Assembly (NCBI GenBank): GCA_009746045.1
Contig: RPFO01000167.1
Span: forward strand, 2,985,378 to 3,049,377
Length of the DNA stretch: 64,000 nucleotides
Reading direction: 5' to 3'
Source: Mesostigma viride
Taxonomy: Eukaryota; Streptophyta; Mesostigmatophyceae; Mesostigmatales; Mesostigmataceae
This document shows positions 1-18,100 of the stretch, in pieces. Position numbers and translations under genes: made by a program. Each line of letters opens with the position of its first letter. The first letter of the stretch is position 1. Under the pieces are notes generated by a model. That model saw only the letters and a program-made list of their open reading frames with translations, was not told the origin of the DNA and searched no databases.

Positions 1-5229
<5,229 letters not shown>

Positions 5230-5473
5230 CGACCGATCGACCGACCGACGACCGACCGACCGACCGACCGACCGACCGACCGACCGACCGACCGACCGAC
5301 CGACCGACGACCGACCGACCGACCGACCGACCGACGACCGACCGACCGACCGACCGACCGACCGACCGACCGACCGACCGACCGACCGACGACCGACGAC
5401 CGACCGACCGACCGACCGACCGACCGACCGACCGACCCACCGACCGACCGACCGACCGACCGACCGACCGACC
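5230..5473. repeat. (CCGA)n tetranucleotide block
   Basis: The GACA array changes abruptly to CCGA (GACC in register), a one-base change of the unit. It runs for about 240 bases with a few 1-base slips. Confidence 0.95.
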
Positions 5474-6550
5474 ATCAACTGCCCGCCCGCCCGCCCGCCC
5501 GAGCGCCCGACCCACCCACCGACCACCGACCCACCGACCCACCGACCCACCGACCCACCGACCCACCGACCCACCGACCCACCGACCCACCGACCCACCG
5601 ACCCACCGACCCACCGACCACCGACCCACCGACCCATCGACCCACCGACCCACCGACCCACCGACCCACCGACCCACCGACCCACCGACCCACCGACCCA
5701 CCGACCCACCGACCCACCGACCCACCGACCCACCGACCCACCCACCCACCAACCAACCGACCCACCCAGCGACCCACCCAGCGACCCACCCAGTGACCCA
5801 GCGACCCAGCGACCCAGCGAACCCCCCCCCCCCCCCCGGCCCCCCCCCCCCCCCCTCCCGACCCGCCCACCCACCCAACCCACCCACCCACGCACCCACC
5901 ACCCACCCACCCACCCACCCACCCACCCAATCCACTTACCCACCCACCCACCCACCCACCCACCCACCCACCCACCCACCCACCCAACCACCCAACCACC
6001 CGCCCGCCCGCCCCGCCCGCCCGCCCGCCCGCCCGCCCGCCCGCCCGCCGCCCGCCCGCCCGCCCTCCCGCCCGCCGCCCGCCGCCCGCCCGCCCGCCCG
6101 CCCGCCCGCCGCCCGCCCGCCCGCCCGCCCGCCCGCCCGCCCGCCCGCCCGCCCGCCCGCCCGCCTGCCCGCCCCCCGCCCCCGCCCGCCCAATCCACCC
6201 ACCCAACCACCCACCCAACCACCCACCCACCCAACCACCCACCCAACCACCCACCCAACCACCCACCCACCCACCCACCCACGCCGCCCGCCCGCCGCCC
6301 GCCCGCCCCCGCCCGCCCGCCGCCCGCCCGCCGCCCGCCCGCCCGCCGCCCCCGCCCGCCCGCCCGCCCGCCCGCCCGCCCGCCGCCCGCCCGCCCGCCC
6401 GCCCGCCCGCCCGCCCGCCTCCGCCCGCCCGCCCGCCTGCCCGCCCGCCCGCCCGCCCGCCCTACACGAACGGACGGACGGACGGACGGACGGACGGACG
6501 GACGGACGGACGGACGGACGGACGGACGGACGGACAAACAAACAAAACAA
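5474..6550. repeat. Compound CCCA/CCGA/CCCG/GGAC repeat blocks
   Basis: Successive blocks are visible: an 8-mer CCCACCGA block (about 5510-5750), a C-rich run (5820-5858), CCCA (about 5860-6000), CCCG (about 6000-6180), CCCA/CCAA mixtures (6185-6285), CCCG (6286-6465), then CGGA (about 6470-6534) and a short AAAC end. Each block differs from its neighbour by one or two bases of the tetramer. Long open frames here (Pro/Ala/Arg or Gly/Trp/Val strings) are translations of the repeat and not genes. Confidence 0.95.
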
Positions 6551-6585
6551 ATAAGGCAAAGCTGGGAAGAGCCGCGGCCCCCAAC

Positions 6586-9576
6586 CTTATCGTGGCTGTC
6601 GCCGTGCACCATGATGGCCATCAACACCGCTGGCTTGTCATAGCCCATCTCCACAAACTTGGTCACCCGGGGGTCCTCCTCCACCTGGTGTTCATGCGAG
6701 GCAGGGAGGGCCGCCAGCCGGGCCCAACAGGGTGTAAACGGCAAGCAGGCAATGAGTGATAGCGATCACTCAATCAATCACAACAATCACAAAAAGGATA
6801 CTGCGAGAAGACCTTACAGAAATAAAGAGGAGGGGAAAAAAAAGCGGCTATTTACTGTCTATCCTGCAGACTGCACAGTGAGATCTGGTTGGAAGGGCGC
6901 GTCCCTTCCCCCCCCCCCCCGCGCCCCCCTCCCCCACACACCCACACCCACAACATGCACAAGGGGTAGGAAGCTTCTGATGGCAGGTTACAACACACCT
7001 CGGTCCGCATATAATCTAGTGACCTCACGGCATCCATTTCTTCGGGTGGTTGCCTCAGAAAAACTTTGCATGAGCTAAGTAGTAAAAAAAAAGACCTTCA
7101 CCATTCCCGCCATGCAATGCCCACTGAATACTATAAACCCAACCACCTGATGAGTCGTGGTCTTGTGAATCCAAAATACCTATAATAGGCTACCCTCAAC
7201 TGCCTATAATTGTGATCGTAAAGCAGTGCCCTGTAATGAGTGGCTGCTCATAGGGACTGCTCATAGGGGCTGCTCATCCACCCAGCATTCAGCCATCCAC
7301 CCGCCGCTTGGCCAAACGCAAGCCGGTGTTGCGCATGAGAGGTTGAGAGACCGACCCAAGCTCCCACATAACGCCAAGGAGAGTAGCGGACAGTAGTCAC
7401 AGATAGAGCCATTGTCTGTGCCAAATACCGGCTGATGCCGGGATACCCTCAGAACCCACCGCAACTTTGAATCACCTTCACTCCTTCAGTTACCTAGGAT
7501 TCAGGCATTGCATTTTTCGGTTTCTTTTGGGTTTTGGCTACCAAGAACCTACCACACCTTTGAAAATACCTTTGGATTACATTTGGCTATCTTTTGGGTC
7601 ACCGCTGGGTTACCCCTAGCAAGTACAAACCAAACCTTTAAGAACCCATCCGCTAGCTCACCCTCATCACGCCTACCTTCCACCCACGTTGTCATGACTA
7701 CCATTGATTCAGCCTACCTTCCACACACGCTGTCATTACTACTATTAGTCAACCTACTATTCATTTGAGTTAGTATTTATTTGAGTTTATTGCCACCGAC
7801 CGCACCTTTGGGAACCCATCAACACCGTCGCCTGCCGACATGAGCTTTGCCAGAACGCGCCGCTCGACGCCAAAATCAAACTCAAACTCCGACCGTGGGG
7901 GGTCGGGTAACTCCAGCGGGGTCTCCGCCTGTGCACGGTGGCAGGTGGCAGAAGCGAAGTTTGGGTGCGACAAGTAAGATCCCCTCGCAGCCGACATGGC
8001 AGCAGCCTTTCAAAAAGCAACGCTACGTGCAACCAAACCAAAGCCTTCGAACAAAGAAAAAGTAGTTATGTGCGAGTACACGTTATGGGCCAGGCAACCA
8101 CAACAAAGGGGTTGCCTGGCGAAGCCGTAGCAACAGTAATAATAATATGAATAATAACGTGGGAGCGAATGGCATGGGCAATATTAATAATAATCATTAT
8201 TATTAATTATTGGTCAGGGGACCGGAGCCAAGGTAGGGCATGTGGGGACCCCGTCGGCCTCTGCCACGGCCGCAGGGACAAGGGGGCCTCCGACAACGCA
8301 TGGGAGGGGGAAGTAAGCAAGCAAGCAAGCAAGCATAGACAAGCATAGAATAGCACGAGAAGTAAACAAGCAAGCGTGCATGTCAAGTAAACAAGTGCAT
8401 ACACAGTGACAAGCCAATCGTTAGGCTCCATGCAATGAACATGCCATGTCAGTTGCTTCCGTCGCCCCTGTCAGGCATGCCAGCCATAAGCATCGTGAGT
8501 GCTAGAAGTATGAGATCCGGCCTCTCCCGATCAAAGGGCAAAGGCCAGATCTAGGTGCTATGTCTGAACCCTAGTACGCCAAGGGATGGAACGGGTAAAC
8601 CATGGTAAACGGGGTAAGGGAGGAAGGCTTAAACCATGGTAAACGGGGTAAGGGTGGGACAGATCAACCAAGGTAGACCAAGGGCGAAGCAAGGTGGTTA
8701 AACCATGGCTGATTTCCGCTCCTTATGTTTATTCGATGTTTCAGTTCAAGAAGCACTAAAGGACACATTTTTTTTGCTATTTACAGGTCGCTAGCTGGGA
8801 GAACTAATCGCGGTTGATTTCCTTTCCTCATGTCACTTAAATGCTTCAGTTCCAATAGTACAGTCATTCACGCCTTAACTTGGGTTGGCTTAAGTTGTGC
8901 TCACGCCTTACGTTGGGTCGCATAGGATTTTGGCATTCAAAGTTCAAAGTAGTTCAGAATAGTATGTTTTAGTATCTTCAGTTTGAATCAGTACAGTATA
9001 GTAGAGTAATTTACGCCTTAACTCTTAAGTTGGGTTCGCGCCTCGAAAACCTCAAACCCAACTTAAGGCGTGAATGACTGTACTGAAAGGCGCAAACACC
9101 ACCATCGCCTACTGTGGGCAGGGCAGAACTAACACAGAAACTCACGGCCACTGCCACCAGCATGCATACGAGAATTTGGAAAGCGGGAGGTCTGGAGATA
9201 GGGCTCCAGACGGTTGTTGGGCGCTGGCATCCCTGGTGAGTATGTGCTGGCATCTGTGGCGAGCACGTGCCTGACATCTGTGGTTACCAAGGGGCCTCCA
9301 GGCGAAATAAGTGAACAGGGCGTGAGAACTAAAAATAACTGGTGATCACATAGCAAGCCCAGGGTAATCGCAAGCCCAGGATGATGCAGATGCAGGCATA
9401 AGTTCTGCAAAGTCACTGGCACAGCGACTGACTGGCTCTTGCCGGGATTGGACAGGGATCCCACCGACCTCGGGGCGCGAGCTTATTTGATACTTCGGGT
9501 TGATGGAGACCCGGATACCGTCCTCGTATCGAAGCGGCGCAGATGACGTGGCAGGAGAATTGGCCGCACCTCCGGG
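6586..9576 (-). CDS. UBA-domain protein gene, partial (minus strand)
   Basis: The gene is only partly visible. The best exon is 6684-6586 (33 codons, phase 0 at both ends, CAG acceptor, AAG|GTTGGG donor). It encodes a stretch containing [18 protein letters not shown], which resembles helices 1 and 2 of a ubiquitin-associated (UBA) domain, with the MGY motif in the usual MGF/MGY loop position. Upstream, 7928-7806 (41 codons, phase 0) encodes an acidic then basic segment with [16 protein letters not shown]. Its donor edge is echoed by degenerate copies near 7633-7660 and 7550-7575, as for known exons in this window. A third candidate, 9576-9469 (36 codons, phase 0, containing [17 protein letters not shown]), is much weaker. 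The next exon downstream would lie beyond the tetranucleotide arrays, so these are probably intronic. The parent protein is not recognised; binding to ubiquitin is an inference from the UBA-like exon. Confidence 0.42.
7550..7833 (-). repeat. Exon-edge copies beside the 7806-7928 exon
   Basis: The plus-strand string ACCTTTGGGAACCCATC at the exon end (about 7804-7820) recurs as ACCTTTAAGAACCCATC at about 7636 and in a weaker form near 7552. The copies carry the exon end and the donor region and lie inside the putative intron. Confidence 0.5.
8593..8710. repeat. 43-bp tandem repeat (AAACCATGGTAAACGGGG)
   Basis: The motif AAACCATGGTAAACGGGGTA occurs at about 8597 and 8640, with a partial third copy (TTAAACCATGG) at about 8699. 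No coding potential is seen around it. Confidence 0.7.
8861..9080. mobile_element. Tc1/mariner-like MITE with TA duplication
   Basis: This is a 220-bp element with inverted ends. The left end begins CAGTCATTCACGCCTTAA and the right end is its reverse complement (TTAAGGCGTGAATGACTG). It is flanked by TA on both sides (8859-8860 and 9081-9082), as expected for the Tc1/mariner superfamily. Subterminal CTTAAGTTGGG motifs repeat inside each end. There is no coding capacity. The same termini, with one base change (CAGG), bound the larger element at 31987-33228, so this looks like its non-autonomous relative. Confidence 0.8.
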
Positions 9577-11441
9577 CTGATGAAACAACATGCATGACGA
9601 ATGAATTCAGACTTCCCCAATTTTTCATGACGATGCAAAGGGAGTGAAAATCGGACGAACGTATAACTAGGCCTTGGGCGGAACTGGAAGCAATACTAGC
9701 ATTTCTCCAGCACATACTCGGTATTGGTGCTCGTTAGTGTGCCCAGCTGGCATCAAAGCGAGTCTTAAACCAAATATCCCGCATGATTCACTTACTAGCA
9801 GCGCGCCGACTGCAAATAAAGGAACAACATGTCTCTAAACGCTCTGGGGAAATTTTCATGCTGGAAATGGCGAACAAGGAATTACCTGGCGGGCAGCGTC
9901 ATATGCTGGAGGATAAGCACGCCGCGCGTAATCCATGGGTGGTCGAATCGAGGAAGGGTATCTAAATCAGCCGCGAAAGGCCGCCCATTTTTTTCGAGCA
10001 ATTGCCAATACCTCCCCGATTTCGCACTAACTTACACACTTATAATTGCAACAAGCTACACGTAACATAGGAGCCTCCAGATGCCGCATAACACCGAAAA
10101 GGAGGACAATTCAGGTCATCGTAGGCAGTTCGTAAATGGTCATCGTCCTGGCTTGCTGGAAAATTATGGCAAATAAAGCAAGAATAAAGGGAAAACTTCC
10201 TTGCTGCTGAGCTACCGCAGGCAATAGTATATTTTCCTCGGCTGTCCGTTGTTCATCAAAGATTGGGCATTCGACCAGGGCATGCGACCTGAGTCGACAT
10301 CGCCAGAAACACGCAGCACTCAGGCACCCGAACCAGCCTGCTGTCACCTCCAGCGCGGGTGACAGCTAGGAATTACCTGATTGATAGAAAGTCCTGGTCA
10401 ACACACTTGCGCAAGTAAAAGTTCACAAGTAGAAATTAGAAAACCAGAGCTGCCCATGTGCGGCGTGGGATCCAACAAACCAACTTTGAACTAAGAAGAC
10501 CAGAGCGCACCGAGGACTCACACGTGTCATGTGCACCCTCATTTTTATATATTGCGGAGCCCGGCCGAGATTAATGGCGGACCGAAAAATACTGAGTTTC
10601 GAATGATGATAACCGAGTTCCAAAAAAATGAAGAAACCATGACACCACGGTGCGTTTGGATGTAGAGCACACTTCGGAGCACATACTTCACGATGGCGCA
10701 AAATAGTATATACAAACAATGCCCAATGGCGCTATAGCGTTCGGTGTCGGCACTGTTTACAGAATGGCACGCTGGGTGCAAGGGTAACAGCCAGATGTTT
10801 ATGAAGAACGTCGTTTGCGCACCAAGTTGACTGATTGCAAGGTGCTGTTTCTCTTCTGGTACATGTGCAAAGCAAGGATGTTATGGCTGGAGGCCTCGAG
10901 CACAGCTAGAGAGATAGAAATGGCTACATGAGATGCCCTGGTATGCTACTGCCGTGATGTGGTCTCGCCCTCGTTAAACTTTATGGGACGCACGGAAAGA
11001 CTGGCTGTGGCTTGCATTCTGGCCGCTGTCGACTCGAAGAATGAAGACACTCCATTTCATGGTGCTCCTGCTGATATTTGTGGGAGTGTTCTCCCAGCTA
11101 CTGGGATATTTTGGCAAGTTGCACTGGGACAAACAAGGCCATACTCGATATTTTCTGCGGGTAAGAATACGCTTCCCGATATTTTCTGCGTGCTGCTTCT
11201 GCTGCTGGTGTATGCCTGCTCGCGCCTAACAACGTGTGCTTAGACATGAAGCAGTAGGGCATTCACTTTCCTGGAAGATCCAATTCCCAACTAGGATGCT
11301 TTTGCTCATGCATTCCTAGTAGGTATTTACAAAGAAACAAGGCGTCCTTCGTCGGCTGCTCGCCAGGTGTTTCTCACGTGTACAACCGCTTACTGCTCAC
11401 CTTCCATAACCTCTAACCATCCACACCACCATGAACCGCAG

Positions 11442-11445
<4 letters not shown>
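9577..11445. other. Long stretch without a recognised gene
   Basis: Apart from a possible LINE fragment near 10224-10347, I see only short, compositionally ordinary open frames with no recognisable domains. It may hold upstream exons of the UBA-like gene that I cannot identify. Confidence 0.4.
10224..10347 (-). pseudogene. Possible LINE C-terminal zinc-binding fragment
   Basis: The minus frame reads a short stretch with SHALVECPIFDEQR after a cysteine/arginine segment. This resembles the C-terminal HxLxxCPxxxxxR zinc-binding tail that follows reverse transcriptase in many non-LTR retrotransposons. The stretch is short, lacks the rest of the enzyme and may be a chance match. Confidence 0.25.
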
Positions 11446-11450
<5 letters not shown>

Positions 11451-11477
<27 letters not shown>

Positions 11478-11485
11478 CGCCACAA

Positions 11486-11516
<31 letters not shown>
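11451..11516. repeat. (CA)n microsatellite
   Basis: Two CA tracts are separated by a CCGCCACAAACATA interruption. They run directly into a short GACA motif. Confidence 0.95.
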
Positions 11517-11520
<4 letters not shown>

Positions 11521-12121
11521 GACACCGGGCTCTGTGCCCAATGCCCTGTGCCCCCCCAACCATGCCTCGTTGCACCCAACGCGAAGCAACCTTTGTTGCC
11601 CCACGCCCCATGAGCTCGCACTTTGCTTCACGCAAACCGTGCCACGTGGCCCATGCCCAGGGCCCCCCCAACCATGCTTGGTGCACCTAACCCTAACCCC
11701 TAACCCCTATACCCCAAACCATGCCCCACGTAGATGCCAGCCTCTCCTGTGGAGACTTCACCTGCTTTAAATGGAGCGGTGATGACTGTACTGGTGGCAA
11801 ACCTTCAGACATGAGCTGGAAGGAGGGAGTCCCTGCCCCCTTCGGGTGGAGGTCCAACATGCAGGGAATGAAAGCATTAGATAAAAGAATGAATGAAAGC
11901 AGCCAGTGCTCCGCATTTCATGTCCACGGGATCCCGTGCTATGTGCCAATTAAGAAGTGTTTTGCGTGCTATTCATTATCTTAAGTATCACGTGTTCTAT
12001 TCATTAATCAGTACTATAGATGAATGCCCCACGTTAAAGTATTCATGAATGCCCCATGCGCGCCCCGTCCCACTCATACCCATGCCCCCCGCGCGCCCCG
12101 CGCGCCCCGCGCGCCCCGCAG

Positions 12122-15100
12122 GAGGGGTCCCTGGGGGGCCGCCTGGAGCGTCTTGCGGAGCCTTACTACGCCGCCATGCTGCCCCACCACGTCACCCGGC
12201 AAGCGGACGGCACCTTCCCTGCCCAGGACGCCACCAGCCCTGACAGGACCTTCCCTGCGGGAGGGGACGCTCTCGGCGGCACATCAGCTAGCCTAGGCGC
12301 GGTGCTCAATCCTCGCGGGCAAAATGGTGCGCAAATGGGAGCAGCCGTCCCTTTCGATGGCTCCTTGGGGTTGATGTCGGACCCTTCAACTTTGAGGGAC
12401 TTTGGTGTGTCTTCGGGGTCATGGGATGGCGGACCCTTTGACTTACATGGCAGACTCGTAGATGCGAGCTTAAATGGCGGACTCGTGACCTCCAACAACC
12501 GAGACCAACTCGTGAGCTCCAACAATCAAAGGACCGGCCAGGGAGGCCAGGACGCGGCGCCTGGGTCCGCGGCCCAAGGAGCGGCCTTTGGGGGGGGGGC
12601 ACTTGGTTTATTGTCCGGGGTGGTGCCGGGCAATGTTGGTGGTCAGGGCATGGTGGCTGGTGGCGCGGGCGAGGCGGTGCAAACATCCCGGACTGCATTG
12701 CCGATCTCCGCATCCCCCTTCTCAACACCCGCATCCCCAACACCCTCCTCCTCTTCCTCATTTGACGTCGCGGCTCTCATCGCGCGTCTCCGTGCCCGCG
12801 ACCTGATGACACATGGCAGCACGCACGCCCAGGGACCCAGCGCACAGGGCTCTAGCAGCGCTGGCAGCAGTAGCGTCAGCAATTGGTTCGGGGGTAAGGG
12901 AGCTGTTTCCACCGGTAACGAGGGAGGGGAAGAGGAAGCCGTGTGGGGGGGCATGGCCGGGGGCATGGCGGGTGTGGGGGCCTGGAGGACAGGTGGCGCA
13001 AGGACAGGTGGCGGGGTGTCTGGCAGTGGGGGAGTGTTGGGTTCCCGGGGTAGGGCGACAGCAGCAGCACAGCGGGGATTTGGGTCACCGTTACATGCGC
13101 CGTCGTCCCAGGGGCAGGCAGCCCAGGCGGGTCTAGGCGTGCCATCTTCCACAGACAAGCTTGCGGCTGGAGGAGTAGCAGCAGCAGCAGGTGGAGGAGG
13201 AGCAGGGGGAGGAGGAGGAGGGGGAGGGGGAGGAGAAGGGGGGGCCGTTTCTGAGAGTAGTCCTACTAGTGCCCGCCCGTCCTCTGCGCTATTTTTAGGC
13301 CCCCGCGTCGTCATCTCTTCTCCCTCCAAGAAGCATGCGCACGGCCACAAGCACGGGGGAGGGTCGCACCACAGCCACGCGGGCAAGCCGGTGCATCGAA
13401 AACCCAGGGTCCCCAGGGGCCAGATCGGGCTCATCGACAATGTCCCCCCGTTTGATGGCACGATCACGTTCAGCAAGCGGTCGGCGCCACCGGTGGGGAG
13501 CAAGATCGAAACGATTTGGACGATCCCGAGTCACCGGGGCTCCGGCGTGCGCAGCCTCGGGTTGATGACGCAGGAGTTGTACGAGTGAGTTGCTGGCTGG
13601 GTGCCGGCTGAAGGGGTGCTGGCTGGGTGCAATAAATAGTAATTGTTAAGTTTTTTAGCGTGGGGGGTGGGGGGGGGTGGGGGGGGCCGCAGGAGTTTAT
13701 GAGTGGGTCGCGACAACAGCGCAGCAGTCAGGTGGCTTGACAACTGGGGTGGGTGTCGCATTCCGTATTCACCAAATAAGCCACTTTGGGGGGCATGACA
13801 CAGGTGTTGTATGAGTTATTTGGAAGGCGGTGTGGCTGGGTTTTATACAGAGAGAATGGTTGTAAATAACAGTGAGACAGCCAGCGCAGGCCAGAATCTG
13901 GAGAATCTATGGTTATAAATAGAGAATAGGTAGAGAATGCTTCGATGATTGGTTAGTGGCGTAGAGCGTCATGATGCTGGAGCTGTACGAGTGAGCTGTG
14001 GTGGGTGGTGCTATGAAGGCTAGTCGATACGTAACCAAGCCTACGGATGACGACCAACAGGAGTTGAAGCCGGGACTTGTAAAAAATGTGCTAGCGGGTG
14101 TGCATGTTTCCAGTGTTGGGTATTGACCATGGTGTTGTGTGTTATGACCAAGTAATCACGAAATGATTTCTTTTTCTATAGTTCTTCAATCAACAAAAGG
14201 GCACAGCGTCCTCGTTGGTCTTTGGATTCCTCCTCTGTCATCAACCTTTGTGAATCGTGACCTCATGTGCCCTATTTCTGGGCGCTGTGGATACCCCTAG
14301 TCCCGTGATGGCAGTCACGTGCTTTTAATGAAATAATCAATTGATTGATTGATGATTTAATCATGATGGCACGCCACCCGCATTGACCTGTTGATAATGG
14401 GTCGCCCTGGCATCATGCTGCCGACAAACCGCCTGACATGGAACGCGCCGGCGGCAGTCTAATCAACGCACCTGTTTTGTGGCTGTGGCGAACTTTGATG
14501 TTTGATCAGTTGCTGTACCCGGTGCCAGTAGTCTAGCCAGCGAGTCTGGTTTGTTATCATTAGCAAATTCTGGTTTGATCTTCTCGCTTGGCGCCATCGG
14601 TGTAATGATTGTGCCTATGTAGCGTCGTCAATAAATTTGTAAATGATCTTAAACATGTTCAAGGGTTGTTTTGCGAAGCCTTGGTTTGTCTATCTTGTTG
14701 TCGTGGAAGGCTGTCATGGTTCTATCTATTATGGTTCAATCTATTATGGTTCTCTCTATTGTGGTTCTCTATATTATGGTTCTATCTATTAGTCACACCT
14801 CTGTCCCTAGTCACGCCTCTGTCCCTAGTCACGCCTCTGTCCCTAGTCACGCCTCTGTCCCTAGTCACGCCTCTGTCCCTAGTCACGCCTCTGTCCCTTG
14901 TCTGACCGGATTCACTACTATGATTTCCTACTATGATTATGCCTAATCATAGCAATTGTGCAGGCTGCAGTATGGCAGTGTGTAATGAGACCCCTGCCAA
15001 TACGTGTCGCTGCCTCTGCGATGCATGACTGTGCTGGTGGGTGATTAACTTGACTGCTAATACTTGTCACCACGCCCAAGTGTCTCGATCCACGCATGCC

Positions 15101-18100
15101 TTCACGCCCACAAGCTGGAAGCCAACCCCTTTAGTGCGGAAACCAAATGTGCCTTTCGATGCGTGCCACCGCGCCCAAATGTGATGGACATCCCTAGCAT
15201 GCTGCCCGACACGGACATCCTCGGCAGCATGCGCTTCGGCAGCTGCGCGGTCGTGGGGAGCGCGGGCATTCTCGTCACGCAGGTGAGGGGGGGGGGGGGG
15301 GGGGTTAGTCCACAACCTAATAGTCACCTGCCAGGAGCAGCGTGTGGTACGTGGGCATTCTTATCACGCAGATGAGGAGGGGTTCATTGTACCAACCCAC
15401 TACAGGTCACAGTGGGAACCAGGGAATGGTTTCATTGGTATGCGGGCAACTCTTATCACGCAGGTCACTGCCCTCGTATAGTCGTCGGGTGGTGTCAATA
15501 GGCTAGTAAGGCCATCGTCACAGCCTGTGGTCCCGTATGCCCTCGTATAGTCGTCGGGTGGTGTCAATAGGCTAGTAAGGCCATCGTCACAGCCTGTGGT
15601 CCCGTATGCCCTCGTATAGTCGTCGGGTGGTGTCAATGGGCTAGTAAGGCCATCGTCACAGCCTGTGATCCCGTATGCCCTCGTCGCTCATTATTTCTAT
15701 CACGCGGTCCGAGTGGGTGTAACGTATTGTTCACTGTAGCGGCCAGGAGTGAAAGATAATCGCTGAGAGGCCTTAGCGGACCTCAGCGTGAGAAGTGTGG
15801 AGCGCGTGCAGGCTGTGGGGGACTGTGTTGAGGCTGACCCTTGGTCTCTATGGGGGGCATGCTTGCACGGGCTCTATGTTGAGGCTGATGCTTGGTTTCT
15901 ATGGGGGGCATGCTTGCACGGTCTCTATGTTGAGGCCAATGCTTGGTCTCTATGGGGGGCATGCACGGTCTCTATGTTGAGGCTGATGCTTGGTCTCGAT
16001 GGGGGGCATGCTTGGTGGCTATGGGGGGCATTCTTGGGCTTGTGCTGGCTCTGGGACATGCTTGGTAACATCCCGTGATGCACAGCAGAAAAGACTCTGC
16101 TAGACGCCCTTTAGCATACAAGGCATCCCGTGTGGAGCGGAAGAGCATTATTGCAACAATGATCAACTTCTAGAAACGATTACCGGAGAAAAAGTAAATT
16201 ACATGGTTTTGGTCAGAATTGGTATCAAGTGTCGAGGACTGGAACCTTAGGTCATCAGCAAGTGATGATGGCGTCACTGCAGACGATATCTGGCTTCTTG
16301 GGCGCTGGCACAACCTAGGATTTGGAGCCAGTCAGTTGATCAAAGTCCATCGCATATTTGTTCTCTTAGCCCCCCATTTGCTCATGTTTCCTCTCCCCTT
16401 CCATTATTCAAGACCGAGGGGGTGGCTGGGGGGGGTTGTTTGGGTGGTTGCTTCTACCGCTGACCGGACTTCATTTCCGTTATGTTTCGCTCATTGGCAT
16501 AAAATGTTTCCTCATGGTAGGAAGGCATTCCAATGGACCTTAGCTTCAGCCACCTATCCGCTTAGCTTCAGTCACCTTTCAGCTTAGCTTCAGCCGCCAA
16601 TCCGCTTAGCTTCAGCCACCTATCAGCTTAGCTTCAGTCGCCTATCAGCTTGGCTTCAGTCACCTATCAGCTTAGCTTCAGTCGCCTATCAGCTTAGCTT
16701 CAGTCACCCATCAGCTTGGCTTCAGTCGCCTATCAGCTTAGCTTCAGTCGCCTATCAGCTTAGCTTCAGTCGCCTATCAGCTTGGCTTCAGCCACCTATC
16801 AGCTTGGCCTCAGCCACCTATCATCTTAGCTTCAGTCGCCTATCAGCTTAGCTTCAGTCGCCTATCAGCTTGGCTTCAGTCGCCTAATCATGTTCCACTT
16901 GCTTTCTCATCTCCCGTCCGACGGCGTCAAACGGTTGGCAACTCTGTTCTGGTGCGTAACACATGCCAGCCGTTTGGCGCCGAGATCGATGCCCACGATG
17001 CTGTCATCCGCTTCAACATCGCCCCTGTGACCGGGTTCGAGCGCTTCGTGGGCTCCCGCACCACCATCCGACTCGTCAACCGGAAGCACATCGGATTCCG
17101 GGAGGGCACCAACGACCGCTTCGTGCTGCAGCATGTAACGAACGACGAATCATTCCAGGCGTATCAGCGCGTGGTCGCCAAGCAGCCACCGGACCAGCGC
17201 ACGACGTACATGGTGGACCAGGCGTTTTATGGACTGGTAAGTACAGACTAGAAGTGCGAGAGGGAATGGTCGCGTGCGATGCTCGCTGGACTGCTGCACT
17301 GGCCACTTGCTACACTAGCCCTTCCTTGCAGCAATACATGGTGGACGAGTGGTTGTATGGGCTGGTGAGTCGAGGGGGCGTTGTATGGGTTGGTAGCAGT
17401 ATGCGATCACATCATGGCCATCGAATGAATTACCGCGTAGCGTAGATGGTGGATACGTCCTTGTTCGGGCTGGTGAGCATTATCGTTATTCGCTCATGAG
17501 GTACCGTTATTGGCTTATGAATACCGTTACCACGAGCCTGATAAACGTATAGGCCATGTAATTGGGACCATGTAATTGGTGGATCTAGCCATCTAGATAG
17601 GCCAGGGCTTTTATGGCTTGGTAAGGGTACAGGCCGATGGCAGTAGGAAGGCCTTGCCTTGCCTTGCACTACTCCCGCCCCGCGGCCCATACTCCCTTTT
17701 TTGCCACCGACAACAGGCAAGGTGGGGTGGGGCATGCCCAATCCCTACAACTATCGGTGCGTGTATTAGCCCTGCATTTCCCCTCACAATCAAACAAGCT
17801 TTTGTTTCTCTTTTACGATCCATACATTTATCCCAACCATCCCTGTATTTGTTTCTATGCAATTTCTGTGGTGGATGAAACCATGCTGCACTTTTTAGCA
17901 CTTTTCGTAGCTAGCACTTTTTATAGCTTTTTCGGTTCATCGAAGATCAAAAAAGATCTTCACGTGATTGGTTCTGGCAGAGCTCACTCTCGTAAAGCAT
18001 CATCATCCTAACTCTTTACCTTTCCATTTCACCACTGCGTTGTTGCCTTTGCCCTGCATTTAGGCCCATGCCCACTCATGTGGTGACCATGGACATGCTG

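Noticed and set aside
5475-6559. Long Gly/Trp/Val and Pro/Ala/Arg open frames
   Set aside because: They translate CCCA/CCCG tetranucleotide arrays in phase; every frame and both strands are open, which is a property of the repeat.
7840-7978. Plus-strand ORF ending at a GTAAGA donor
   Set aside because: It overlaps antisense to the 7806-7928 exon, whose splice signals, phase and edge copies fit better.
11690-11715. Interstitial telomere-like CCTAACCCTAACCCC
   Set aside because: Only about three irregular units; too short to call.
11721-11984. Possible upstream GT29 exon (Cys-containing ORF)
   Set aside because: No hydrophobic anchor, no splice fit. The segment near 11820 looks like a degenerate copy of the exon 1 start at 12120 (GGAGGGAGTCCCTG against GGAGGGGTCCCTGG).
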